This document shows, piece after piece, positions 15,737 to 21,915 of a DNA stretch of 26,459 bases. A program made the position numbers and the translations under genes. Numbering within the stretch: position 1 is the stretch's first letter; each line of letters opens with the position of its first letter. The notes beneath the pieces are model-generated. The model worked only from the letters and a program-made list of their open reading frames with translations. It made no database searches and had not been told where the DNA came from. The DNA comes from Candidatus Aerophobota bacterium. GTDB taxonomy: Bacteria > Aerophobota > Aerophobia > Aerophobales > JAGGXI01. The stretch lies in assembly GCA_021163155.1 (NCBI GenBank), contig JAGGXI010000114.1:1-26459 (forward strand). Reading direction: 5' to 3'.

Positions 15737-16576
15737 ATGCAAGTAATTATTCCTCAGAAGATGGGGTTCTGTTTTGGGGTAAAAAGGGCATTAAAATTGG
15801 TTAAGGATGAGGCTAAAAAAGACAAAGAAGTTTATACCTTAGGAGATTTAATTCATAATCCTCAGGTTGTAGAGGAATTGAAAAAGGAAGGAATCAAACC
15901 CATTGCTGATTTATCTCAAGTTAAAAAAGGGACCATAGTTATCAGAGCTCATGGAGTAGACCCTTCTTTAAAAGAAAAAGCAGTAAAAAAGGGATTAAAA
16001 GTGGTGGATGCTACCTGTCCTTATGTGTTAAAGGTGCAAAAAATAGCGGAACTTATATCTCAAAAATCTTATAAAATAATTGTAGTTGGTACAGCTTCTC
16101 ATCCTGAGATAATAGGGGTAACAGCAAAAATAAATAAAGGTAAATTCTATGTGATTAGAACTCCCCAGGAGGTACAAAAATTGCCCTTTATAAAAAAGAT
16201 GGGGGTAATAGTTCAAACCACAGAGAGCCTTGACAATTTTAGGAATATAGTAAAAGATTTAATAAAAAAGAGCGAAGAATGTAGAGTTTTTAATACTATA
16301 TGTGAGGTAATAAAACAGAGACAAGAAGACGCCGAGAATTTATCTGCAGAGGTTGAAGCAATGATAGTAGTGGGAGGGCATAATAGTTCTAATACTTATC
16401 AATTAGTTAAATTATGTCGAAATATTGGGGTTAAAACCTATTTTATAGAAAAAGAGGATGATTTATCATTAACCGAGGAAAAATATAAAAATTTTAATAA
16501 AGTTGGTATTATTGGAGGAACTTCTACTCCTAAAGAAGTTTTAAAAAGAGTGAAAGAAAAACTTTTATCTATATAA
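15737..16576 (+). CDS. ispH: 4-hydroxy-3-methylbut-2-enyl diphosphate reductase
   Basis: The last enzyme of the MEP isoprenoid pathway, reducing HMBPP to IPP and DMAPP with a [4Fe-4S] cluster. The three conserved cysteines are C12 (GFCFGVKRA), C94 (DATCPYV) and C189 (NTICE). Substrate-binding histidines appear in LIHNPQV, RAHGV and SHPE, and the closing motif GGTSTPKEV is present. The 279-residue length is standard. The usual NTICDAT...RQ segment reads NTICEVIKQRQ. AAGAGG lies just upstream of the ATG. Some Clostridia fuse this gene to rpsA; here the two are separate, with a 238-bp gap holding a family-M element. Confidence 0.96.
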   Translation: MQVIIPQKMGFCFGVKRALKLVKDEAKKDKEVYTLGDLIHNPQVVEELKKEGIKPIADLSQVKKGTIVIRAHGVDPSLKEKAVKKGLKVVDATCPYVLKVQKIAELISQKSYKIIVVGTASHPEIIGVTAKINKGKFYVIRTPQEVQKLPFIKKMGVIVQTTESLDNFRNIVKDLIKKSEECRVFNTICEVIKQRQEDAENLSAEVEAMIVVGGHNSSNTYQLVKLCRNIGVKTYFIEKEDDLSLTEEKYKNFNKVGIIGGTSTPKEVLKRVKEKLLSI

Positions 16577-16582
16577 TACATT

Positions 16583-16756
16583 GAGCTCATTAAAGTTCTC
16601 CATCTGGGTAGGTGAGGCTTTAGCCTCCCAATTGCTTTTTAGCTATTGATTTACAAAGGGCGATTAGTCTTACCCCTACCCACAAGTGGGTTGTTTATAT
16701 TTTGGTGGGTTGAATTGGATTAAAGATAGAAGAAGAGGAGTTTTTAAATAACCTCA
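16583..16756. repeat. Family-M palindromic element (copy M4)
   Basis: It has nearly the same termini and length as copy M2: GAGCTCATTAAAGTTCTCC at the left and the reverse complement of GGAGTTTTTAAATAACCTC at the right. The outer stem is GGGTAGG (16606-16612) with CCTACCC (16675-16681); relative to M2 one A-T pair is replaced by G-C. It is inserted between ispH and rpsA, 58 bp before the rpsA start. Confidence 0.8.
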
Positions 16757-16814
16757 CTCAGAACTTAATAGTTTCAGATTGTCGAATATGAGATAAATAT
16801 AAAGGGAGTTTAAA

Positions 16815-18332
16815 GTGTCTAAATCAGGAAATGAAGAATTTTTGAAAGCATCTAATGATGTAATAAAAAGAGGGACAGAAGAAGATAACTTCTCAAAGGT
16901 AATCAAAAAATATGGGAATTTACATCTGGCAAAAAAGGGGGATATAATAGAAGGTAAGGTCGTGCAAATAAGTAAAGACGGAATTTTATTAAATGTAGGA
17001 ACAAAGAGCGAAGGTTTTATGCCCTGGCAAGAATTTACCTCAGAAAAAGAGAAAAAAGTAGAAATAGAGGAAATAATGCAGGTCTATGTATTAAATAGGA
17101 ATGATAAAGGGCGTCTTTTGCTTTCTAAAAAAGAAGCAGATTTTCGTTTAAATTGGGGGAAAATTGAGCAAGCCTTTAAAAAAGGAAGCCCTATAGTAAT
17201 AAAAATAGAAAAAGTAATAAAAGGAGGGTTAATAGGGAGTTTTGGGACGATAAATGCTTTTATCCCTGCCTCTCATATAAGTCTAAAAAGAAAAGACAAT
17301 CTTAAAAATTTTATTGGTAAAAAACTACGGGTTAAAGTAGCAGAATTAAATAGAAACTCTAAAAATATAGTTCTTTCCAGGAAGTTATTATTAATTGAGG
17401 AAAGAGAAAGAAAGAGGAAAAAAGTTTTTGTTACACTTAAAGAAGGTGAAATAGTTAGCGGGAAAGTAAGCTCGATAACTAAATTTGGCGTTTTTGTTGA
17501 CTTAGGGGGAGTTGATGGATTAATCCATCCAGAAGATCTTTCTTGGGGATGGGTAAATGATATTCATGATATACTTTCTGTAGATAAAAAAATAAAGGTA
17601 AAAATATTAAAAATAGATAGAGATAAAGAAAAGATTTCTTTAGGTCTAAAGCAGATTAAACCCGACCCCTGGACACAAGTTGAGAAAAAATATCAGATAA
17701 ATTCAGAGATAGAGGGGAAAGTCACTCAACTTAAGGATTTTGGGGCTTTTATTGAACTTGAGGAAGGAGTGGAAGGTTTGATCCACATTTCAGACCTTTC
17801 CTGGAATAAAAGAGTGAGACACCCAAGAGAGGTCTTACACGAAGGAGAAAGGGTAAAAGTAAAAATATTAAATATCGATGTCCAGAAAAAAAAGATTTCT
17901 TTAGGTCTAAAGCAGATTAAACCCGACCCCTGGCAGGAACTCCTACAAAAATATAGAGTAGGAGATGTAGTTTCTGCTGAAGTTCGACAAATAACTAATT
18001 TTGGAATTTTTATAAATTTGATTCCCGGAATAGATGGACTTATTCATATCTCTGAATTAGATAAAGAGTACATTTCTCATCCACAAAAGGTTGCTACTGT
18101 AGGAAATAAAATAGAAGCAGAAATTGTGGAAATTAATGAAGAAAAAAAAAGAGTTAGGCTAAGTATACGCCAATTAAAAGAAAAGAAGAAAGAGAAAGAG
18201 AAAGAGAAAAATAAAGAGAAAAAGGGAGTCAATCTCTACTCTTATGTTGAGGATGATAAAATAGTAATAGGAGATTTAATAGAAGAGAAAATGAAGGAAA
18301 AGTTGAAAAGAGTTGTAGGAAATAGAGAGTGA
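16815..18332 (+). CDS. rpsA: 30S ribosomal protein S1
   Basis: An mRNA-binding ribosomal protein of 505 residues with five S1 domains by eye, starting near residues 41 (GDIIEGKVV), 126, 211 (GEIVSGKVSSITKFGVFVDL), 297 (EIEGKVTQLKDFGAFIEL) and 384 (GDVVSAEVRQITNFGIFINL). E. coli S1 has six; five or fewer is common elsewhere. The C-terminal tail is highly charged (KEKKKEKEKEKNKEKK). The start is GTG 16815 with AAAGGGAG upstream. Domains 3 and 4 share an identical 42-nt stretch (17631-17672 and 17892-17933) encoding KISLGLKQIKPDPW, suggesting recent gene conversion or duplication. It overlaps plsY by 4 bp. Confidence 0.95.
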   Translation: MSKSGNEEFLKASNDVIKRGTEEDNFSKVIKKYGNLHLAKKGDIIEGKVVQISKDGILLNVGTKSEGFMPWQEFTSEKEKKVEIEEIMQVYVLNRNDKGRLLLSKKEADFRLNWGKIEQAFKKGSPIVIKIEKVIKGGLIGSFGTINAFIPASHISLKRKDNLKNFIGKKLRVKVAELNRNSKNIVLSRKLLLIEERERKRKKVFVTLKEGEIVSGKVSSITKFGVFVDLGGVDGLIHPEDLSWGWVNDIHDILSVDKKIKVKILKIDRDKEKISLGLKQIKPDPWTQVEKKYQINSEIEGKVTQLKDFGAFIELEEGVEGLIHISDLSWNKRVRHPREVLHEGERVKVKILNIDVQKKKISLGLKQIKPDPWQELLQKYRVGDVVSAEVRQITNFGIFINLIPGIDGLIHISELDKEYISHPQKVATVGNKIEAEIVEINEEKKRVRLSIRQLKEKKKEKEKEKNKEKKGVNLYSYVEDDKIVIGDLIEEKMKEKLKRVVGNRE

Positions 18333-18961
18333 ATTTTTCTTTATCAGGATTATTTATGGGATATTTTTTAGGTTCCATTCCTTCGGGTTATCTTGTAGGG
18401 AAGTTTTTTAAGGGAATTGATATAAGAGATTTTGGTAGTGGCAATATAGGATTTGCTAATGCTTTGAGGGTTCTCGGATTATCTTTAGGTCTTGTGGTAC
18501 TAATTGCAGATATAGGAAAAGGGGCTCTTGCTGTATGGATAGGGTATCTTATCTCGCCTTTTGCAGGGATCAATCCTCATATAGGTGGAGGAATATCAGG
18601 CTTATTATCTATTATAGGGCATAATTGGACTATTTTCTTAAAATTTAAAGGAGGGAAAGGAGTAGCTACAACTGCTGGAGTGTTTTTATCTTTAACTCCC
18701 CTGCCATTTATATTTGTTGTTTTAGTTATGATAGGTATTGTAGGCTTGACTCATTACATTTCTCTCGGTTCAATAATATCGGCATGTACTCTTCCTTTGC
18801 TCATTTGGTTTTGTATGAAAGATGAAGGATGGTTTTATATTGTATTAAGCATAATATCAGCAGGATTTATTGTGTTTAAACACCGTTCCAACATAAAACG
18901 ACTTTTAAAAGGTAGAGAGATAAAATTAGGAGAAAAGGTAGGGAAAAGAAAAATTTCATGA
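18329..18961 (+). CDS. plsY: Glycerol-3-phosphate acyltransferase PlsY
   Basis: An integral inner-membrane enzyme that moves an acyl group from acyl-phosphate to glycerol-3-phosphate, the first step of phospholipid synthesis. The 210-residue protein has about five hydrophobic segments and the three PlsY motifs: GSIPSGYLVGK (near 15-25) with GSGNIGFANALRVLG (37-51), GHNWTIFLKFKGGKGVAT, and a C-terminal KHRSNIKRLLKG. The usual GSGNIGATN reads GSGNIGFAN here. The GTG start overlaps the rpsA stop, so the two are translationally coupled. It complements plsC in the same gene block. Confidence 0.94.
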   Translation: MNFSLSGLFMGYFLGSIPSGYLVGKFFKGIDIRDFGSGNIGFANALRVLGLSLGLVVLIADIGKGALAVWIGYLISPFAGINPHIGGGISGLLSIIGHNWTIFLKFKGGKGVATTAGVFLSLTPLPFIFVVLVMIGIVGLTHYISLGSIISACTLPLLIWFCMKDEGWFYIVLSIISAGFIVFKHRSNIKRLLKGREIKLGEKVGKRKIS

Positions 18962-18993
18962 TTCTAAATTATCCTATAAAAGGAGGGAATAAA

Positions 18994-19266
18994 ATGAACA
19001 AAGCCGAGTTGGTAGAGAAGGTAGCTAACCAGACAGGGTTAACAAAAAAAGTCTCGAGGGAGGCAGTGGATGCAGTGACTTCTGTTATTACAGATTGTTT
19101 AGCGAGGAGGGAAAAAGTTACCCTGGTTGGATTTGGGAGTTTTAAAGTGAAAAGAAGGCAAGCACGACAGGGGAGAAATCCTCAAACAGGTGAGGAGATT
19201 CAGATTCCATCTAAAGAAGTTCCTAAATTTGAGGCAGGTAAAAATTTAAGAGAAGCTGTAATATAA
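18994..19266 (+). CDS. HU/IHF-family DNA-binding protein
   Basis: A 90-residue histone-like protein that bends DNA as a dimer. It begins MNKAELVEKVANQTGLTKK and carries the arm signature GFGSFKVKRRQARQGRNPQT, then the C-terminal EVPKFEAGKNLREAV. The frame is open from 18958, but AAAGGAGGGA lies just before ATG 18994 and the family N-terminus starts there. The sequence looks like HU (RQGRNPQTGEEIQIP), but the neighbourhood (MerR gene, then tRNA-Pro) resembles that of ihfA in Deltaproteobacteria, so the HU or IHF assignment is left open. Confidence 0.93.
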   Translation: MNKAELVEKVANQTGLTKKVSREAVDAVTSVITDCLARREKVTLVGFGSFKVKRRQARQGRNPQTGEEIQIPSKEVPKFEAGKNLREAVI

Positions 19267-19272
19267 TTGTTT

Positions 19273-19317
19273 GCAAAAAAAAGGAGGCAGAAGGAATTAT
19301 CTGCCTCCTTGCAAATA
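19273..19317. terminator. Hairpin after the HU-family gene, terminator-like on the minus strand
   Basis: AAGGAGGCAG (19281-19290) pairs perfectly with CTGCCTCCTT (19301-19310) across a 10-nt loop, with TTTGC/GCAAA flanks able to extend it. The run of A before the stem makes it a textbook intrinsic terminator for minus-strand transcription. On the plus strand the U-tract is poor, so it may stop HU transcripts only weakly or mainly stabilise their 3' end. Confidence 0.6.
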
Positions 19318-19368
19318 CCTGTTGTTATAAAAACCTAAATTCAAAGGAAATTTCTGGAAAGGGGGTCT

Positions 19369-19755
19369 GTGCAGGTTTTTAAAAGGTCTCCAAAATGTAA
19401 ATTAAAGCAAATGAATTATTCTCAGAAGAAAAAAGAAAAAGAGGAAAAGAGTGAAATTCCAGAGAAATTATTTTTCTCTATAGGAGAAGTAAGTAAAATT
19501 ACACATCTTCCTACTTATGTTATACGCTTTTGGGAAAGTAAATTTAAAGAAATTAAACCTCAAAAAAGTCGTGGTGGACACAGACGGTACCGAAAGAAAG
19601 ATGTTGAATTAATTCTTTGGGTAAAGAAATTATTATATGAAAAGAAATTTACTATTGAGGGAGCGTTGAAAGAAATAAGTAAGAGTAAGAATGGAAAACT
19701 CAATTTTATGGCTATAAAAGAAGAATTGCAAGAGATAGTAAAGATATTAGATTGA
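19369..19755 (+). CDS. MerR-family transcriptional regulator (HTH domain protein)
   Basis: A 128-residue predicted DNA-binding protein. A lysine-rich N-terminal tail (about 1-32) precedes a MerR winged-helix domain: FFSIGEVSKITHLPTYVIRF (35-54), WESKFKEIKPQKSRGGHRRY and RKKDVELILWVKKLLYEKK. The short C-terminus may form a coiled-coil dimerisation segment, and there is no effector domain. Proteins of this short type sit beside ihf/hup and tRNA-Pro in many bacteria, and their targets are unknown. The GTG start at 19369 has GGAAAGGGGG just upstream; ATG 19411 is an alternative that would drop 14 non-conserved residues. tRNA-Pro begins 4 nt after the stop codon, so it may be co-transcribed. Confidence 0.85.
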   Translation: MQVFKRSPKCKLKQMNYSQKKKEKEEKSEIPEKLFFSIGEVSKITHLPTYVIRFWESKFKEIKPQKSRGGHRRYRKKDVELILWVKKLLYEKKFTIEGALKEISKSKNGKLNFMAIKEELQEIVKILD

Positions 19756-19758
19756 GGG

Positions 19759-19837
19759 CGGGGCGTAGCGCAGTCTGGTTTAGCGCACTTGCATGGGGTG
19801 CAAGGGGTCACCGGTTCGAATCCGGTCGCCCCGACCA
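19759..19837 (+). tRNA. tRNA-Pro (GGG)
   Basis: A 79-nt tRNA with encoded CCA. The acceptor CGGGGCG pairs with CGCCCCG, the anticodon arm CTTGC-ATGGGGT-GCAAG gives anticodon GGG, and the T-arm is ACCGG-TTCGAAT-CCGGT. It lies 4 nt downstream of the MerR-family gene. The minus-strand frame across it is the well-known spurious GATGFEPVTP peptide and is not a gene. Confidence 0.95.
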
Positions 19838-19852
19838 ATAAAAGTAATAAAA

Positions 19853-20075
19853 AAAGGATTAAAGGATTAGAGGATTAAAGGGAAAAACAAAACAGTGAGA
19901 AGCAAACTGGTAGCCGCAGGCTTTAGCCTGCGAAAAGGTAAGAGGAAAAGGCAGGATTAGAGGATTAAAGGATTAGAGGATTAAAGGGAAAAACAAAACA
20001 GTGAGAAGCAAACTGGTAGCCGCGAGGCTCAGAGCCTGCGAAAAGGTAAGAGGGAAAAAGCAGGATTAAAGGGGA
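19853..20075. repeat. Tandem duplication of GGATTARA units plus family-A hairpins
   Basis: A unit of about 106 bp starts at 19864 and again at 19970: GGATTAGAGGATTAAAGGG, then AAAAACAAAACAGTGAGAAG, CAAACT, then a family-A hairpin (19909-19932 and 20015-20040), then CGAAAAGGTAAGAGG. The two copies differ mainly in the hairpin: GCAGGCTTTAGCCTGC in the first, GCGAGGCTCAGAGCCTGC in the second. The array fills the tRNA-Pro to trpS gap in the orientation opposite to those at 2440-2815 and 4060-4200. No gene or T-box-like motif is seen before trpS. Confidence 0.85.
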
Positions 20076-20136
20076 AAGAGAAGATAATTTTAGAAAAGCT
20101 AAATTATTACCAATAAAATAAGGAGATATATTGTTT

Positions 20137-21117
20137 ATGGATAGAGAACGTATACTTAGTGGAATGAGACCTACAGGAAGATTACATTTAGGGCATTATA
20201 TTGGGGTTCTTTCCGATTGGGTAAAATTACAAGAAAAATACAAATGTTTTTTTATGATTGCTGACTGGCATGCTCTTACTGACAGAACAGACACAAAAGA
20301 AATTAAAGAGAATATTAAAAGAGTTTTAATTGATTGGCTCTCTGCAGGGCTTGACCCTCAAAAGTCTACTCTTTTTGTGCAATCCCATATCCCACCACAT
20401 GCTGAACTTCATCTTATCCTTTCTATGATTACTCCTATTTCTTGGCTCGAGAGGTGTCCTACCTACAAAGAAAAACTTAACCAGGGAGGGGAGAATAATT
20501 ACGGGCTTTTAGGATACCCGGTTCTTATGACATCTGATATCCTTATCTATAAAGCAAATAGAGTTCCTGTAGGCGAGGACCAATTACCTCATCTGGAATT
20601 ATCCAGAGAGATAGCTCGCCGTTTTAACCATCTTTATGGAGAAGTTTTTCCGGAACCAGATTCTCTTCTCTCCAAAACTACCAAAATTTTAGGTTTAGAT
20701 GGAAAGAAAAAAATGGGTAAATCTTACGAAAATTATATTGCCTTAGCTGATGAGCCTGAGGTCATTTTAAAAAAAACCCAAAGAATGTTTACAGATCCCA
20801 AAAAGATATACATAGGAGACCCTGGCCATCCTGAGGAGTGTAATGTATATAATTATCATAAAATATTTGGAGAGTCTTCCGGAGAAGATTTGGAGAGAAT
20901 TTTTCAGGATTGTCAAAGTGGAAAACTTCTTTGCACATCCTGTAAAAAGAATTTAGCGGCTATATTAATTGACAAGCTTACTCCTTTTCGTCAAAAGAAG
21001 AAAGAGCTTGAAAAAGAAGAGGGAATTCTTCAAAAAATTTTAAAAGAAGGAGAAGAAAAGGCTTTAACTGTGGCTTCTTCAACTTTAAAACAAGTAAAAG
21101 AAGCTATGGAGATATAG
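20137..21117 (+). CDS. trpS: Tryptophanyl-tRNA synthetase
   Basis: A class I aminoacyl-tRNA synthetase charging tRNA-Trp in the cytosol. The 326-residue protein opens MDRERILSGMRPTGRLHLGH, with the HIGH-type motif HLGH at 17-20. It has the KMSKS-type loop as KKMGKS (about residue 193), and family motifs IADWHALTD, GYPVLMTSDILIYKA and PVGEDQLPHLEL. The late motif CQSGKLLCTSCKKNL is found in many bacterial TrpS. ATG 20137 is chosen over an in-frame TTG at 20131; AGGAG stands 11 and 5 nt before them respectively, so the two-residue-longer form remains possible. Confidence 0.95.
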   Translation: MDRERILSGMRPTGRLHLGHYIGVLSDWVKLQEKYKCFFMIADWHALTDRTDTKEIKENIKRVLIDWLSAGLDPQKSTLFVQSHIPPHAELHLILSMITPISWLERCPTYKEKLNQGGENNYGLLGYPVLMTSDILIYKANRVPVGEDQLPHLELSREIARRFNHLYGEVFPEPDSLLSKTTKILGLDGKKKMGKSYENYIALADEPEVILKKTQRMFTDPKKIYIGDPGHPEECNVYNYHKIFGESSGEDLERIFQDCQSGKLLCTSCKKNLAAILIDKLTPFRQKKKELEKEEGILQKILKEGEEKALTVASSTLKQVKEAMEI

Positions 21118-21211
21118 AGATAGTTTAGAAGAGGTAAAAATAAGACAAATAATGAAGATAAGGATGATGAGTGCTTGACAGCTCTCTTTTGTAAGAAAAT
21201 CCTTTTATAAA

Positions 21212-21240
21212 GTAGGGAACGGTCGCGACCGCTTCCCTAC
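21212..21240. repeat. 29-bp near-perfect GC-rich palindrome
   Basis: GTAGGGAA pairs with TTCCCTAC, and CGGTCG with CGACCG, with a single extra C on the right arm. It lies about 95 bp after trpS and directly before a family-B copy. It could act as a weak 3'-end hairpin for trpS, but no T-run follows. Confidence 0.75.
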
Positions 21241-21242
21241 CT

Positions 21243-21378
21243 CAATAAAGGTGGAATCTGTGATTTTGAAATTAATTTTTCTCTTCTTAGATAGATCGTT
21301 ATTAATGCAAATATTACGGATTTTAAGATATTCTAAAAATCTAATAAGATGAGTTTCCTATAAAACTTGGTTGACAGA
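21243..21378. repeat. Family-B element (copy B3)
   Basis: It matches B1 and B2 through GTGGAATCTGTGATTTTGAA, ATAGATCGTTATTAATGCAA and ATATTACGGATTTTAAGATA, ending AAAACTTGGTTGACAGA. Compared with B2 it lacks about 15 bp near its left end. It leaves a perfect TTGACA at 21371-21376. Confidence 0.75.
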
Positions 21379-21398
21379 TAAAAATTATGTTATATAAT
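21371..21398 (+). promoter_or_regulatory. Predicted sigma-70 promoter for the liv operon
   Basis: TTGACA (21371-21376), a 16-bp spacer, and TATAAT (21393-21398): both hexamers are consensus. The -35 box is the right end of the family-B element. Transcription from here would give a leader of about 510 nt before livK. Confidence 0.65.
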
Positions 21399-21404
21399 AT
21401 ATGA

Positions 21405-21754
21405 TAGCTATTCTTTGTAACAGATTTTTCCCGCAAAAGAATTCATTTTAGCAAACCGTTTGTGCAGAAAGAGAATTTTTTCTCTATTTAATTTTGGCAA
21501 GGGGCTCTAAAATATTCCAATAGCACTTTCCTATACTGAGATTAAGATAATTTCATTTCTATATTTTTCCGAAAGAAGATAACACAATAGCTAATTTTTC
21601 CTAAAAAATGTGAGTTTTTTTACTCGATATACATAAGAAAGTATTAGTTCAAGATAATTTGGTTAATAGTTCTACAAAAGTAAAAGCTAAAAAATAAGGC
21701 TAAAAGGAGGTGAGAAAGCTAAATAAGTCAAATAGCTTAAAGGAGACCTTTGAA
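21405..21754 (+). other. Long non-coding leader before livK
   Basis: No protein gene is seen in this AT-rich stretch. It ends with a strong Shine-Dalgarno-like AAAGGAGGTGA (21704-21714) that has no start codon at a usable distance, followed by AGCTA...TAGCT and a GGAGACC/GGTCTCC inverted repeat (about 21740-21770). No T-box or other known riboswitch signature was recognised. Confidence 0.4.
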
Positions 21755-21868
21755 AAACCTACACGGTCTCCTGATTGCACAGATTCTTAAAGATGATTAC
21801 ACTGATTTACAATAATGATCTAATCTGTGTAATCAGAGATTTCTGATTTTTTCAGAAATCTCTAAAGA
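21755..21868. repeat. Family-D repeat (copy D3), inverted relative to D1
   Basis: It reads GATGATTACACTGATTTACA, AATCTGTGTAATC, then a perfect 12-bp hairpin AGAGATTTCTGA (21835-21846) / TCAGAAATCTCT (21852-21863) with a 5-nt T loop. It is the reverse complement of most of 1328-1440. It ends about 50 bp before the livK start. Confidence 0.75.
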
Positions 21869-21915
21869 TTTTTACAAAAAAGGATAAGATACTTTCAAAG
21901 AAAGGAGTATTAAAA

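Noticed and set aside
19560-19838. Minus-strand frame encoding a GATGFEPVTP peptide
   Set aside because: It is the antisense of tRNA-Pro and of the MerR gene, a well-known spurious prediction.
19853-20075. Possible CRISPR array
   Set aside because: Only two long units repeat, the octamers are contiguous, the intervening sequences are themselves repeats rather than unique spacers, and no cas gene is present.
19838-20136. T-box or tryptophan leader before trpS
   Set aside because: No specifier-loop or antiterminator-like sequence was seen; the gap is accounted for by tandem repeats.
21175-21210. TTGACA at 21175 as a promoter after trpS
   Set aside because: No -10 box at 16-18 bp; the nearest TATAA is about 24 bp away.
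21716-21790. Small frame starting at the GTG inside the strong SD at 21704-21714
   Set aside because: The start codon would be part of the SD itself and the 26-codon product runs into the family-D repeat.
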